Source of the DNA: Mesorhizobium plurifarium
Lineage (GTDB): Bacteria > Pseudomonadota > Alphaproteobacteria > Rhizobiales > Rhizobiaceae
Length of the DNA: 39,646 nt
Reading direction: 5' to 3'
Assembly: GCA_000824785.1 (NCBI GenBank)
Contig: CCNB01000010.1
Coordinates: 6,928 to 46,573 of the forward strand
In this document: positions 1 through 7,716 of the stretch, one piece after another
Layout: each line of letters begins with the position of its first letter
Numbering within the stretch: position 1 is the stretch's first letter
Notes under the pieces: generated by a model
What the model was told of the DNA's origin: nothing
The model's database searches: none
The model's input: only the letters and a program-made list of their open reading frames with translations
Made by a program: the position numbers and the translations under genes

Positions 1-53
1 AGAGGAAAGGCGCCAAGCTTTTGCCGTCAACGCTCGCCCGGCAAGGCTCCCTT

Positions 54-96
54 CCTTTCCCTCCGGAGGGGGGAAAGGTGGCGCTGCGAAGCAGCG
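54..96. repeat. Palindromic intergenic repeat (two hairpins)
   Basis: Two adjacent inverted repeats are visible: CCTTTCC paired with GGGAAAGG around a CTCCGGAGG core (54-78), and CGCTGC-GAA-GCAGCG (82-96). This resembles the hairpin-rich short repeats common between genes in Mesorhizobium-like genomes. No gene is seen in positions 1-207; apart from these hairpins the stretch shows nothing recognisable. Confidence 0.55.
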
Positions 97-207
97 ACGG
101 ATTGGGGGAACCACGTGGCAATCAAGCCTCACGTCGATCAGTCACGCCACTCACAGACGATGTGCTTAGACTAGCGTAGACGAAATGGGCGAGGAAAATG
201 CCTTGCC

Positions 208-1245
208 TCAAATCGCCTTCAGCAGGCGCAGCAGCCCCAGCATCTCCGCGAAAGTCCCTTTGCGGAAGGCGATATAGGTCGGCTCCTCGACGCCGTGGAA
301 GCGGCGCTTGAAGGCGGCCTGGCCCTGCAGGTTGAAGCGCGAGCGATTGACCCAGGGCGAGTTGTAGGCGCGCTGGAAGGCGCCGCGCCAGAAGCCCGAT
401 TCGGCAAAGCCGCTGGGCTCGATGCCGAACAGCGGCGAGAGGCCGAGCGTCACCTCGGAGATGCCTTCTTCGCGAAAACGGTCGACGGCGAATTTGGTCA
501 GGCCGATCTCGGCATGCGGCGTCGCGTCGACCTGCTTGCGCTTGAAGGATGTGGTGTAGCCGATGACCTTGCCGTCCCGGAACAGCGGGTCGAAATCGAG
601 GATGGCGAGAAGCCGGCCTTCGGGACTGTGCAGGAGGAAGCGGCGCATGTCGGCGCCGAGCTCCTCGGAGAAGCGGCGGTTGAGGAAGCCCATCTCCCAG
701 CGCTTGATGATGCGCTCCTTGCGCCAGTCGGCGGAAAGCTGGATGATTTCCTCTTGCAGTCCGTCGCCTCTGTCCTCGGCGATGACAAAACCCTTCTTCG
801 TCAGCCAGCGTTCGGAATAGCGCACGGTCTCGTTGCGCTTGCCGGAAAAATCATGTGCCGGCAAAAGCAGCCTGGTGTCGATGCCGAGGCGATTGACCAT
901 GTAACCAAGGCTGGCGAGCACCTTGGCCGTCTCGGCGCCGATCTGGACGAACCATGGTCCGCCGGCGGCTTCGACGAAGCGCTTGATGTAGAACGCGCGA
1001 TCCGCCGGATCGACCACCGGATCGCCCAGCGCGAAATGGCGGCTCATCTTGGTGCCGAAGGCGATGTAGCCGTCGCCGTCGCTGAAATAGGACAGCTTCT
1101 GTTGCACGGCCGTTGAATAGGCGAGCGAGAAATCGCCGTAATGGCGCACCAGCGCCAGGCGCTCGTCATCCGTCAACTCGCGCCGCGGCACCTTGGGTGC
1201 CACGGCGTCGAGAAGCCTGTCGAAATAGATGCGCAGGGGCGCCAT
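208..1245 (-). CDS. DUF2156 / lysylphosphatidylglycerol synthase C-terminal-domain protein
   Basis: This 345-residue soluble protein resembles the catalytic C-terminal domain of MprF (LPG_synthase_C, DUF2156), which has a double GNAT-like fold. No membrane segments are seen, so it lacks the MprF flippase half. Features include an early YFSDGDGYIAFG stretch near residue 52, a central FLLHSPEGRLLAILDFDPLF strand pair and a C-terminal NLQGQAAFKRRFHGVEEPTYIAFRKG block near residues 305-330, typical of the family end where a substrate-binding Lys/Arg-rich loop lies. The ATG at 1245 follows a GGAG about 3 nt upstream. In MprF the domain transfers an amino acid from aminoacyl-tRNA to phosphatidylglycerol; whether this stand-alone copy does so is inference. 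It is monocistronic and divergent from the MarR gene. Confidence 0.75.
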   Translation of the reverse strand: MAPLRIYFDRLLDAVAPKVPRRELTDDERLALVRHYGDFSLAYSTAVQQKLSYFSDGDGYIAFGTKMSRHFALGDPVVDPADRAFYIKRFVEAAGGPWFVQIGAETAKVLASLGYMVNRLGIDTRLLLPAHDFSGKRNETVRYSERWLTKKGFVIAEDRGDGLQEEIIQLSADWRKERIIKRWEMGFLNRRFSEELGADMRRFLLHSPEGRLLAILDFDPLFRDGKVIGYTTSFKRKQVDATPHAEIGLTKFAVDRFREEGISEVTLGLSPLFGIEPSGFAESGFWRGAFQRAYNSPWVNRSRFNLQGQAAFKRRFHGVEEPTYIAFRKGTFAEMLGLLRLLKAI

Positions 1246-1423
1246 GAGCTCCGCGTGCCAAGAAGTGATGACCTGCCGCCCTCAGGTCGCGAATCGCTGG
1301 CGACCGCTGCCGGCCACGTCGCGTCTGCGCGATATAGGGTGCAATTGGCGGCGAATGAAGGGCAAACGTCGCAAAGCGCCGTTATCGCCCATCGGCTGCC
1401 GCGACGGATACGAAAAGATCGGC

Positions 1424-1453
1424 TTGATATTTCCATGCAATGTTATATATCAA
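1424..1453. promoter_or_regulatory. Candidate MarR operator (inverted repeat)
   Basis: TTGATAT (1424-1430) and ATATCAA (1447-1453) form a perfect 7-bp inverted repeat with a 16-bp spacer, about 25 bp upstream of the MarR start, in an AT-rich patch that contrasts with the GC-rich surroundings. Autoregulation by the adjacent MarR protein is a reasonable inference; the sequence shows only the symmetry and position. Confidence 0.4.
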
Positions 1454-1478
1454 GTTATAGACTTATGGCGAGCCAACC

Positions 1479-1970
1479 ATGGAAGATGTTCTTCGATCCC
1501 TCGGCTTTCTCTGCCTCGGCAGCCGGATGAAGCGCATAGGCGAGCAATTGCAGGCCGACACGCAGCGCGTGCTCGACCGCCTGGACATGCGTATCCAGTC
1601 GAGCCAGTACCCGCTGCTCGCCGCGCTCGACAGGCTGGGCCCGCTGCCGGTCGGCGAGCTGGCGCAATCCTTGGGTGTCGCGCAACCGGGCGTGACGCGC
1701 AGCGTGGCGCTGCTTGCCGAGCTGGGGCTTGTCGAGGTCAACCCCTCGGAAGAAGACCAGCGGCGCAGGATCGTTTCGCTGAGCCGCGACGGCCGGCGGC
1801 TGGTCGACCAGGCGAAGCGCGACATCTGGCCAGGCATCGAAAATGCCGTGGCGGATTTGTGCGCCGATCTTTCCGGGCCGCTGCTCGGCCAGCTTGCGGC
1901 AATAGAGGACCGGCTGGCGGCGACGCCGCTCCATCGCCGCGCCGAAAACGCCAGGGTGGTCGCGCCGTGA
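1479..1970 (+). CDS. MarR-family winged-helix regulator
   Basis: 163 residues, the usual MarR length. The N-terminus (LRSLGFLCLGSRMKRIGEQL) is the dimerisation helix, followed by a winged helix: LPVGELAQSLGVAQPGVTRSVALLAELGLV (about 55-85) is the recognition region, and the basic EEDQRRRIVSLSRDGRRLV is the wing. The ATG at 1479 was chosen because the conserved domain begins almost at once; longer readings upstream are out of frame or unconserved. Its TGA overlaps the GTG of the downstream GNAT gene (GTGA), so the two are translationally coupled, as in MarR-GNAT pairs of other rhizobia. Ligand unknown. An inverted repeat just upstream may be its operator. Confidence 0.85.
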   Translation: MEDVLRSLGFLCLGSRMKRIGEQLQADTQRVLDRLDMRIQSSQYPLLAALDRLGPLPVGELAQSLGVAQPGVTRSVALLAELGLVEVNPSEEDQRRRIVSLSRDGRRLVDQAKRDIWPGIENAVADLCADLSGPLLGQLAAIEDRLAATPLHRRAENARVVAP

Positions 1971-2647
1971 GACATGTTCTCGACCGACCTGTCTGGAGCG
2001 CGCTTACGACGCGGCAACGGACTTTCGCGGAGGGTGGCGATCTCGCGCGCCGATACCGGCCTTCGATCATCCCGTTCGCCGCCACGGCAACGGACGATCC
2101 GGAAAGCCTGCACGCGCTGGGAAGGCTGGTTTCCGCCGGCGAGACCGTCATCCTGGCTCAGGCCGAGAACATTGTCCTGCCGCCGGCGCTTGTGGCGACG
2201 ATGACCGCTGATGCCGTGCAGATGATTGCCGGGCAAGGCTTGCGGACGGTCGCCGACCATCGGATCGAGCAACTGACGCGGCAGGACGCCGCCGAGATGC
2301 TTGCGCTTGCCTCGCTGACGAAGCCTGGCCCGTTCACGCTGGAGGCCTTGAGCCTCGGCGAATTCTGGGGCGTGAAGATCGACGGCAGACTGGCCGCGAT
2401 GGCCGGCGAGCGCATGAAGCAGCCCGGCTATTCGGAACTCAGCGGCGTCTGCTCGCATCCGGATTTTCGCGGCGGCGGTCTCGCCCGGTTATTGTCGCTG
2501 TTTGTGGCCAACCGCATCGTCGCGCGCGGCGAGGTGCCTTATCTGCACGCCTTTGCCAACAATGCCGCGGCGATAAAGCTCTACGAGTCGATCGGCTTCC
2601 GGCTGCGCAGCGGGATGAACATCGCGATGGTTCAGCGGGCGGGATGA
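1967..2647 (+). CDS. GNAT-family N-acetyltransferase coupled to MarR
   Basis: 226 residues from a GTG at 1967 that overlaps the MarR stop (GTGA). The C-terminal half carries the GNAT acetyl-CoA site: LSGVCSHPDFRGGGLARLLSLF is motif A, with the R/Q-x-x-G-x-G/A-like pyrophosphate loop FRGGGLA, followed by the FANNAAAIKLYESIGFR motif-B block. It resembles the FR47-like group. Substrate unknown. The same frame is open far upstream, but that part overlaps MarR and has no family likeness, so it is not coding. The operon link suggests that MarR controls its expression, perhaps in response to the compound it acetylates; that is inference. Confidence 0.82.
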   Translation: MRHVLDRPVWSALTTRQRTFAEGGDLARRYRPSIIPFAATATDDPESLHALGRLVSAGETVILAQAENIVLPPALVATMTADAVQMIAGQGLRTVADHRIEQLTRQDAAEMLALASLTKPGPFTLEALSLGEFWGVKIDGRLAAMAGERMKQPGYSELSGVCSHPDFRGGGLARLLSLFVANRIVARGEVPYLHAFANNAAAIKLYESIGFRLRSGMNIAMVQRAG

Positions 2648-2654
2648 GACGCGA

Positions 2655-2683
2655 CGTCGGGGAGGCTCCGCCAATCCCCGACG
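2655..2683. terminator. Hairpin between convergent GNAT and phoX genes
   Basis: CGTCGGGGA (2655-2663) pairs perfectly with TCCCCGACG (2675-2683) across an 11-nt loop that can pair further. It lies in the 55-bp gap between two convergent stop codons, the place for a bidirectional terminator. No clear T-run follows on either strand, so the strength is uncertain. Confidence 0.5.
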
Positions 2684-2702
2684 CCAAGTCCTTGTCCGCA
2701 GG

Positions 2703-4700
2703 CTAAACCGCGATCTTGCCGCCGCCCTGCTTCGTAATCGCAACCACCGAAGGCCGCACCGGCATGTCCGGCTTGAAGTCCGGCCAGCGGGTCGACGGGT
2801 CCTCGTAATGGGACGGGCGGCCGAACCCTTCCCAGTCCTCGCCGCCGTCGCCCGGATGCTGCACGGCGACGAAAGCCGTCTGGTCGTCCGGCGCGAAGAG
2901 CGGGCCGCACATTTCGGCGCCGATCGGCACGCGGAAGAACAGTTTCGAGGTCGCCCGCGCAGCACCCTCGGTGTCGACCGCCCAGAGGCCGTCCGTGCGG
3001 CCGGTTGCCTTCGGCCCCTGGCCGTCGGTGGCGACCCACAGGCGCCCGGCGGAATCGACGGCGCAATTGTCCGGCATGCCGAACCAGCCATGCGTGGTGG
3101 TCGCGGTCGAGAAGGTGGCGCCGACATCGGCCACGGAAGGATCGCCGCATTTCAACAGCACTTCCCACTTGCCCTTGGTGCCAGCGAAGTCGCCGCCGTC
3201 CTCGACGATCTCGATGATATGGCCGAAGGCATTCTCGGCGCGCGGGTTGGCGGCGTCGACCTGATCGGCCTTGCGCTTGGAATTGTTGGTCAGCATGACA
3301 TAGACCTTGCCGTTGCCGGCATTGGGCTGGATGTCCTCCGGCCGGTCCATCTTGGTCGCGCCGAGCAGGTCGGCGGCGCGCCGCGTCTCGATCAGCACAT
3401 CGGCCTGGGACGCAAAGCCGTTCTCCGCCGTCAGCGGCGCTTTCCCGAACACGATCGGCATCCATTCGACCGAACCGTCCTCGGCGAACTTCGCCACATA
3501 GAGCGTGCCGTCGTCGAGCAGGTTCATGTTGGCCGCGCGGTCATTGGGGTTGAACGTGCCGGCGGTGACGAATTTGTAGACATAGTCGAAGCGTTCGTCG
3601 TCGCCGAGATAGAAGACGACGCGGCCGTCCTTGGCGACGATCGATTCCGCGCCCTCATGCTTGAAGCGGCCCATGGCGGTGCGCTTCCTCGGCACCGAAG
3701 CCGGATCGTTGACGTCGACCTCGACGATCCAGCCGAAGCGGTTGGGCTCGTTCGGCTCCTTGGCAAGGTTGAAGCGATCGTAATGCGCGCCCCATTCATA
3801 GGCGCCTTCCGGGATGCCGAGGCGCTTGTAATTGGCGGCTTCCTTGTGGCCTTCGGGCAATTCGCCCGAGAAATAGCCGTGGATGTTTTCCTCGGCCATC
3901 ACATAGGTGCCCCAGGGCGTGACGCCGCCGGCGCAATTGTTGACGGTGCCGATGACCTTGGCGCCGGACGGATCGGCGTTGGTCTTGACGCGGTCGTGAC
4001 CGGCAACCGGGCCGGAGAGCGCCATCTCCGTGGTCGACATGATGCGGCGGTTGAGCTTGCCGTCGCGCACCACCTGCCATTTGCCGTCCTGCTTGCGGAT
4101 CTCGACGATGGTGCCGCCATGCGCGGCCATCTCGACATCGACCTGCTCCTTCGAGAGCGGCGCCACCTCGGCGGCCTTCTTGCCGTCCTTCTCGACGATC
4201 GAAACGATGCCCGGGAACATCAGATGCGGGTTGGTGTATTCGTGGTTGACGACCAAAAGGCCATGTTCGGCGGAGCCGTCGATCGGGATATAGCCGACAT
4301 AGTCGTTGTTGTAGCCGAACTGCCTGGCCTGGGCCTCAGCCGACTGCTTCAGCGGATCGAACTCGGGTGAATCGGCAAACAGCGGATCGCCCCAGCGCAG
4401 CAGCACGTCGGCATCGTAGCCCGGCGCGACATGGTGCTTGTCGTCGATGCCGGCCTCGAGCTCGTCGAACTTGAAGGCCGAAGCCTCGGCGGCCCGCGCC
4501 TCGTCGGCGGCGATCAGCGCCAGCGGGCTGACGGTGGCGGCGATGGCCGAGACGGCCAGCGAACCCATGAGAAAACCACGGCGCGAGAAGCGCGCGGCGA
4601 TGATCTCACCCATTGTGCGGTTGTCGGTCGGGTTGACGGGCGGGCCGTCATTGTCCTCGAGCTGGCTGCTGCGGAAACGGGTCTCAGGGGTCGCGGTCAT
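2703..4700 (-). CDS. phoX: PhoX-type alkaline phosphatase, Tat-exported
   Basis: 665 residues. PhoX enzymes are calcium- and iron-dependent periplasmic phosphatases that release phosphate from organic esters. The ATG at 4700 (MTATPETRF) has an AGAGGAA Shine-Dalgarno upstream; an upstream extension to 4805 is unlikely. A twin-arginine signal follows at residues 39-46 (SRRGFLMG) with a hydrophobic stretch to about 65 and an AxA-like cleavage region (EARAAEA). The conserved block NNCAGGVTPWGTYVMAEEN supplies the Cys and Glu of the PhoX metal site, and NHEYTNPHLMF and the late THGWFGMPDNCAVD block are further family signatures. Length agrees with the family. It stands alone, and a three-heptamer PHO box lies about 60 bp upstream, implying PhoB control under phosphate starvation. 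Confidence 0.93.
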   Translation of the reverse strand: MTATPETRFRSSQLEDNDGPPVNPTDNRTMGEIIAARFSRRGFLMGSLAVSAIAATVSPLALIAADEARAAEASAFKFDELEAGIDDKHHVAPGYDADVLLRWGDPLFADSPEFDPLKQSAEAQARQFGYNNDYVGYIPIDGSAEHGLLVVNHEYTNPHLMFPGIVSIVEKDGKKAAEVAPLSKEQVDVEMAAHGGTIVEIRKQDGKWQVVRDGKLNRRIMSTTEMALSGPVAGHDRVKTNADPSGAKVIGTVNNCAGGVTPWGTYVMAEENIHGYFSGELPEGHKEAANYKRLGIPEGAYEWGAHYDRFNLAKEPNEPNRFGWIVEVDVNDPASVPRKRTAMGRFKHEGAESIVAKDGRVVFYLGDDERFDYVYKFVTAGTFNPNDRAANMNLLDDGTLYVAKFAEDGSVEWMPIVFGKAPLTAENGFASQADVLIETRRAADLLGATKMDRPEDIQPNAGNGKVYVMLTNNSKRKADQVDAANPRAENAFGHIIEIVEDGGDFAGTKGKWEVLLKCGDPSVADVGATFSTATTTHGWFGMPDNCAVDSAGRLWVATDGQGPKATGRTDGLWAVDTEGAARATSKLFFRVPIGAEMCGPLFAPDDQTAFVAVQHPGDGGEDWEGFGRPSHYEDPSTRWPDFKPDMPVRPSVVAITKQGGGKIAV

Positions 4701-4760
4701 GGTGTTCCTCTGGCTTCTTGAGGTGGCTGGGATTGACCTTTCGACCCCTAAAGCGCGCCG

Positions 4761-4789
4761 ATCACATTTTCGTGACATCACCGTGATCG
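4761..4789 (-). promoter_or_regulatory. PHO box (PhoB site) upstream of phoX
   Basis: Read on the minus strand, three heptamers repeat with an exact 11-bp period: CGATCAC, GGTG, ATGTCAC, GAAA, ATGTGAT. The known PhoB half-site is CTGTCAT with a 4-bp AT-rich spacer. The two heptamers nearest phoX fit best (5 of 7 each), the distal one less well. The block ends 61 bp before the phoX ATG, a normal distance for an activator site. Confidence 0.65.
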
Positions 4790-4934
4790 AATCGCAATGG
4801 CTCAACAGCGGCTGGCCGGTTTGGATCCCCGAAACGCGCCAGCGATCGACGGCGGTCGGCTTGACGGCCTCGTCCGCTTCGGAAACAAGGGCTGCGGCCG
4901 GCGTGGCGACGGCGCTTGAAAAAGGGGACGGCGG

Positions 4935-5273
4935 GTGAGTTTCTGGGGACTGGCGCAGCTCTGCATTTCGACCGTGATGTTCGTGCTGGCGGCGATGGCG
5001 GCCAAGCAGTGGGGACTGGCGCCGAGCCTCGCCAAGCTCCTGTTGACGTTGGCGCTCTATACGGCCGGCAATCTGGTCATGCTGAGGCTGGTGCGCGAAT
5101 TCGGCATGTCGGTGTCGTTCAGCCTGTCAGCGGTGATCCAGCTTGTCGCGGTCAATGTCGTGGCGCTCGCTTTCTTCGGCGAACGGCTCAATGCCTTGCA
5201 GGCGACCGGCATGGTGCTGGCGATCGCCGCCGTCGCCCTGATCACGCTCGGGCCCTATATGCAGCGGCTGTAG
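4935..5273 (+). CDS. Small DMT/SMR-like four-helix membrane protein
   Basis: 112 residues with four predicted membrane segments, roughly residues 3-22, 31-50, 60-80 and 88-107. It resembles half-size members of the drug/metabolite transporter superfamily (EmrE or ArnE-like, COG2076 type), which work as dimers; the ending LQATGMVLAIAAVALITLGPYM is typical of the last helix. The start is a GTG at 4935 preceded by GGGGACGGC. Substrate unknown: no conserved Glu of the EmrE drug-proton type is obvious in helix 1, so a lipid-linked sugar or metabolite role is as likely as drug export. It ends 17 bp before the PAP2 gene on the same strand and probably shares its transcript. Confidence 0.7.
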   Translation: MSFWGLAQLCISTVMFVLAAMAAKQWGLAPSLAKLLLTLALYTAGNLVMLRLVREFGMSVSFSLSAVIQLVAVNVVALAFFGERLNALQATGMVLAIAAVALITLGPYMQRL

Positions 5274-5290
5274 CGGGATCAAAGGCTCGC

Positions 5291-5992
5291 ATGAAACCGA
5301 TCGCCAACGCGCTGCTCAACAAGTTGGAATTTCCGGTGCTGCTGGCCGGGCTGGTGATTGCGGGCGGGCTATGGGGCCTGGTGGAACTGATCGAGCTGGC
5401 GCGCGCCACGACCCCGCACGCCTTCGACACGGAAATCCTGCTCGCCTTCCGGCATGCCGGGAAGCCGGATAGTCCGATCGGCCCGTCCTGGCTGGAAGGC
5501 GCGGTGCGCGACGTCACCGCGCTCGGCAGCACCGTCGTGCTGGTGCTCATCACGACCGCGACCATCGTCTATCTCCTCTTGATCCGCAGACCTACGACGG
5601 CGCTGTTCATGTTCGCGGCGGTGGCGGGCGGGCAAGTACTCTCCAGCCTGCTCAAGTTCGAGGTCGACCGGCCGCGGCCCGACCTCGTTTCGCATCTCGT
5701 CAACGAGACGTCGCTGTCCTTCCCAAGCGGCCACGCGATGCTCTCGGCCGTGACCTATCTGACGCTTGGCTCATTGGCCGCGCGCTTCCTGCCGGACCGC
5801 AGGACGAAGATTTTCGTGCTCGGCCTCGCCGTGCTCACCACCGTGCTGGTCGGCACCAGCCGCGTCTATCTCGGCGTGCACTGGCCCTCCGACGTACTTG
5901 CCGGCTGGTGCGCGGGCTTTGCCTGGGCCATGCTGTGCTGGCTTGCGGCGCGCTTGCTGCAACGGCGCAAAGTGGTGGCCGACAGCGACTAG
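5291..5992 (+). CDS. PAP2-family membrane phosphatase
   Basis: 233 residues, a type 2 phosphatidic acid phosphatase / undecaprenyl-pyrophosphate phosphatase-like integral membrane enzyme. All three catalytic motifs are present: K122 with RPRP (residues 122-130), FPSGH (144-148, the general-acid His148) and SRVYLGVHWPSD (190-201, with nucleophile His197 and Asp201). About six membrane helices are visible. The ATG at 5291 follows the upstream gene closely. Likely substrates are lipid phosphates on the periplasmic side (phosphatidic acid, PGP or C55-PP); the sequence does not decide. The pairing with a small DMT-like flippase candidate suggests lipid-linked substrate handling, which is inference. 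Confidence 0.85.
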   Translation: MKPIANALLNKLEFPVLLAGLVIAGGLWGLVELIELARATTPHAFDTEILLAFRHAGKPDSPIGPSWLEGAVRDVTALGSTVVLVLITTATIVYLLLIRRPTTALFMFAAVAGGQVLSSLLKFEVDRPRPDLVSHLVNETSLSFPSGHAMLSAVTYLTLGSLAARFLPDRRTKIFVLGLAVLTTVLVGTSRVYLGVHWPSDVLAGWCAGFAWAMLCWLAARLLQRRKVVADSD

Positions 5993-6027
5993 GTGATGGC
6001 AAAAGCGTATAAAATGATGCTTGAGGC

Positions 6028-6044
6028 ATTGTAATATCTACAAT
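6028..6044. promoter_or_regulatory. Inverted repeat upstream of small XRE gene
   Basis: ATTGTA (6028-6033) and TACAAT (6039-6044) form a perfect 6-bp inverted repeat with a 5-bp spacer, 38 bp before the XRE start, in an AT-rich patch. A second, longer-spaced pair (ATCTAC / GTAGAT) overlaps it. A candidate autoregulatory operator; binding is not shown. Confidence 0.4.
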
Positions 6045-6081
6045 ACACATCTTTCGTAGATTCAGGGACAGGTTCTGGCCG

Positions 6082-6351
6082 ATGATCACTGCCGCACAGA
6101 TGCGCGCCGCGCGGGCGTTGACAGGCATCGACCAGAAGACGCTCGCCGAGCGCGCCGGGGTCTCGCTGCCGACGATCCAGCGCATGGAAGCGAGCGGCGG
6201 CGTCGTCCGGGGCGTGGTCGACACCCTGATGAAGGTCATCCAGGCGCTCGACGAGGCGGGTGTCGAGTTGATCGGCGAGAACCAGGCCAGCGAGCGCGGC
6301 GGCAGGGGCGTGCGCCTCAAGGCAACCCCGGCGCAGAACCCGCAAGGCTAG
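6082..6351 (+). CDS. Small XRE-type helix-turn-helix regulator
   Basis: 89 residues. Nearly all of the protein is one HTH_3/XRE domain: AAQMRAARALTGIDQKTLAERAGVSLPTIQRMEAS (residues 4-38) contains the QKTLAERAGVS turn and recognition helix, followed by a helical VDTLMKVIQALDEAGVEL segment and a short basic tail. Such stand-alone one-domain regulators are frequent in Rhizobiales. The target is unknown; an inverted repeat upstream suggests autoregulation. The TAG stop is formed by the first bases of a RIME-like repeat (TAGAGCG), so the C-terminal tail may have been set by the repeat's insertion. Confidence 0.82.
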   Translation: MITAAQMRAARALTGIDQKTLAERAGVSLPTIQRMEASGGVVRGVVDTLMKVIQALDEAGVELIGENQASERGGRGVRLKATPAQNPQG

Positions 6352-6455
6352 AGCGTTTTCGCTGTTTCACGGAAACGGTGAAACGCCCTATCTGGTTGTT
6401 TTTACGCAATTCCGGACGGAAAACCGCTCACGCTTTTCCTGGAATTGCTCTGAGC
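6351..6455 (-). repeat. RIME-like repeat, copy 1
   Basis: About 105 bp containing two nested hairpins: GTTTCAC-GGAAAC-GGTGAAAC and GCAATTCC-GGACGG...CCTGGAATTGC. The reverse complement of 24027-24130 matches it over nearly its whole length with scattered differences, so the two are inverted copies of one element. It resembles the rhizobial intergenic mosaic (RIME-like) class. Copy 1 lies between the convergent XRE and EamA genes. Confidence 0.75.
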
Positions 6456-6463
6456 GGCGTCAC

Positions 6464-7390
6464 TCACATCGCCGCTTCGATCGGTTCGGCAAGCTTCGGA
6501 TTGGCGCGCGCGGCGATCAGGCAGCCGGCGACGATAAGGCCTGCCCCCGCCAGCGTGGTCCAGGCCACCTTCTCGCCGAAGAAGAACCAGCCAAGCGCGA
6601 TCGCCCAGATGAAGGCCGAGTATTCGGTCGGGATCAGATATTGCGCTTCGGCACGCGCATAGGACCAGCTCATCAGGAATTGTCCGGCGAGCGAAAGCAG
6701 CGCCACCCCGGCCATGGGAAGCCAGAGATCGCTGGGCAGCGCGATCGCGAGCCACGGTGCTGCGAGGCCGAGCATGATCGCGACGAAGAGGTTCTGGAAC
6801 AGCATGATCTCGACCGGCCTGGCCAGCAGCGCCTGTTGCCGGGAGAGGATCAGATTGTAGGCATAGAACACTGTCGATACGAGCACTGCGGCCGTGCCGA
6901 CCAGGGCATCCTGCGAATGGCTTGCCGCCCCGAACTGGCCGGCCAGGATGATCGCGACGCCCGCCATGCCGGCCAGCGACGCCCAGACCGCCTGCCGCCT
7001 TATGCGTTCGCCCAGCAGCAATGCGGCGAGGAAAAGCGCAAACAGCGGCGCGACGAAGCTCAACCCGATCGCCTCGGCGATCGGCAGCCTGGCCAGGCCC
7101 CAGAAGAACAAGATCAGGACGACGCCGACAATCGCGGCCCGCAGCGCATGCAGGCCCAGCACCGGAAGGGCGGGCTTCGAACGTGACCCAGCCGACCATG
7201 CCGCGCCCGCGACCAAGGTGGCAACCACGCTGCGCCACAACAGCGTGTTGTAGACGCCGACCGCGATGGCGAGCGACTTCATGGCCGCGTCCATGCCGGA
7301 CAAAAGGAAGATCGCCAGCGCGCATATGAGCACGGGGATCGTCGGCGAAACGGCGCCGGTCAGGCTGGATGTCTTCACGGCTTCGCTCAT
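6464..7390 (-). CDS. EamA/DMT-family ten-helix transporter
   Basis: 308 residues from the ATG at 7390 (MSEAVKTSS). Ten hydrophobic segments in two EamA repeats are visible, the first starting at IPVLICALAIFLLSGMDAAMK and the second near ALVGTAAVLVSTVFYAYNLIL. LPIAEAIGLSFVAPLFALFLAALLLGER and YSAFIWAIALGWFFFGE are the characteristic ends of the two halves. Members export amino acids, nucleobases or other metabolites; the substrate cannot be read here. The open frame continues upstream to 7561, but that part runs into an intergenic palindromic repeat and is rejected. Flanked by a RIME-like repeat and a palindromic element, so likely monocistronic. Confidence 0.85.
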   Translation of the reverse strand: MSEAVKTSSLTGAVSPTIPVLICALAIFLLSGMDAAMKSLAIAVGVYNTLLWRSVVATLVAGAAWSAGSRSKPALPVLGLHALRAAIVGVVLILFFWGLARLPIAEAIGLSFVAPLFALFLAALLLGERIRRQAVWASLAGMAGVAIILAGQFGAASHSQDALVGTAAVLVSTVFYAYNLILSRQQALLARPVEIMLFQNLFVAIMLGLAAPWLAIALPSDLWLPMAGVALLSLAGQFLMSWSYARAEAQYLIPTEYSAFIWAIALGWFFFGEKVAWTTLAGAGLIVAGCLIAARANPKLAEPIEAAM

Positions 7391-7510
7391 TGCGGCCGGA
7401 TATCCCGGTGCGGACGGCGCAACCAGATGGCAGCGCCGCCGATGTGACGGTCCAAGCGCGATCGGGGGCGGCGACAAATTTCGCCTCGCCGCTGCAGTGC
7501 CGAGATCCGA

Positions 7511-7698
7511 GACGCTGGCGGGACAGCACCCCCTCTGTCCTGCCGGACATCTCCCCCGCAAGGGGGGAGATCAGATGTCGCGTAGGCTTTCGCCAATCGC
7601 CAACGTCGTAAAAGGGTGCCGTCGGTGAAGCTGCCAATCTCCCCCCTTGCGGGGGAGATGCCCGGCAGGGCAGAGGGGGGTGTGAAGGAACGCGACGC
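7511..7698 (+). repeat. ~188-bp palindromic element, copy 1
   Basis: Two arms of about 65 bp (7511-7573 and 7630-7698) are inverted copies of each other. Each contains a hairpin of the CTCCCCCGCAAGGGGGGAG kind next to a GGCAGGACAG-like block. The inner segment has the TTCGCCAATCGCCAACG core. The same element occurs inverted at 14880-15068. It fills most of the 326-bp gap between the EamA gene and the propeller gene; nothing else is seen there. Confidence 0.75.
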
Positions 7699-7716
7699 TA
7701 TTCATTTCCGCCTGGC

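Noticed and set aside
1229..1966. Upstream extension of the GNAT frame
   Set aside because: It overlaps the MarR gene in another frame, has no family likeness, and a GTG overlapping the MarR stop gives a normal-length GNAT.
2808..4370. 520-codon plus-strand frame
   Set aside because: It is antisense to phoX; high GC keeps it open. No motif or signal is seen, while the minus frame encodes full PhoX.
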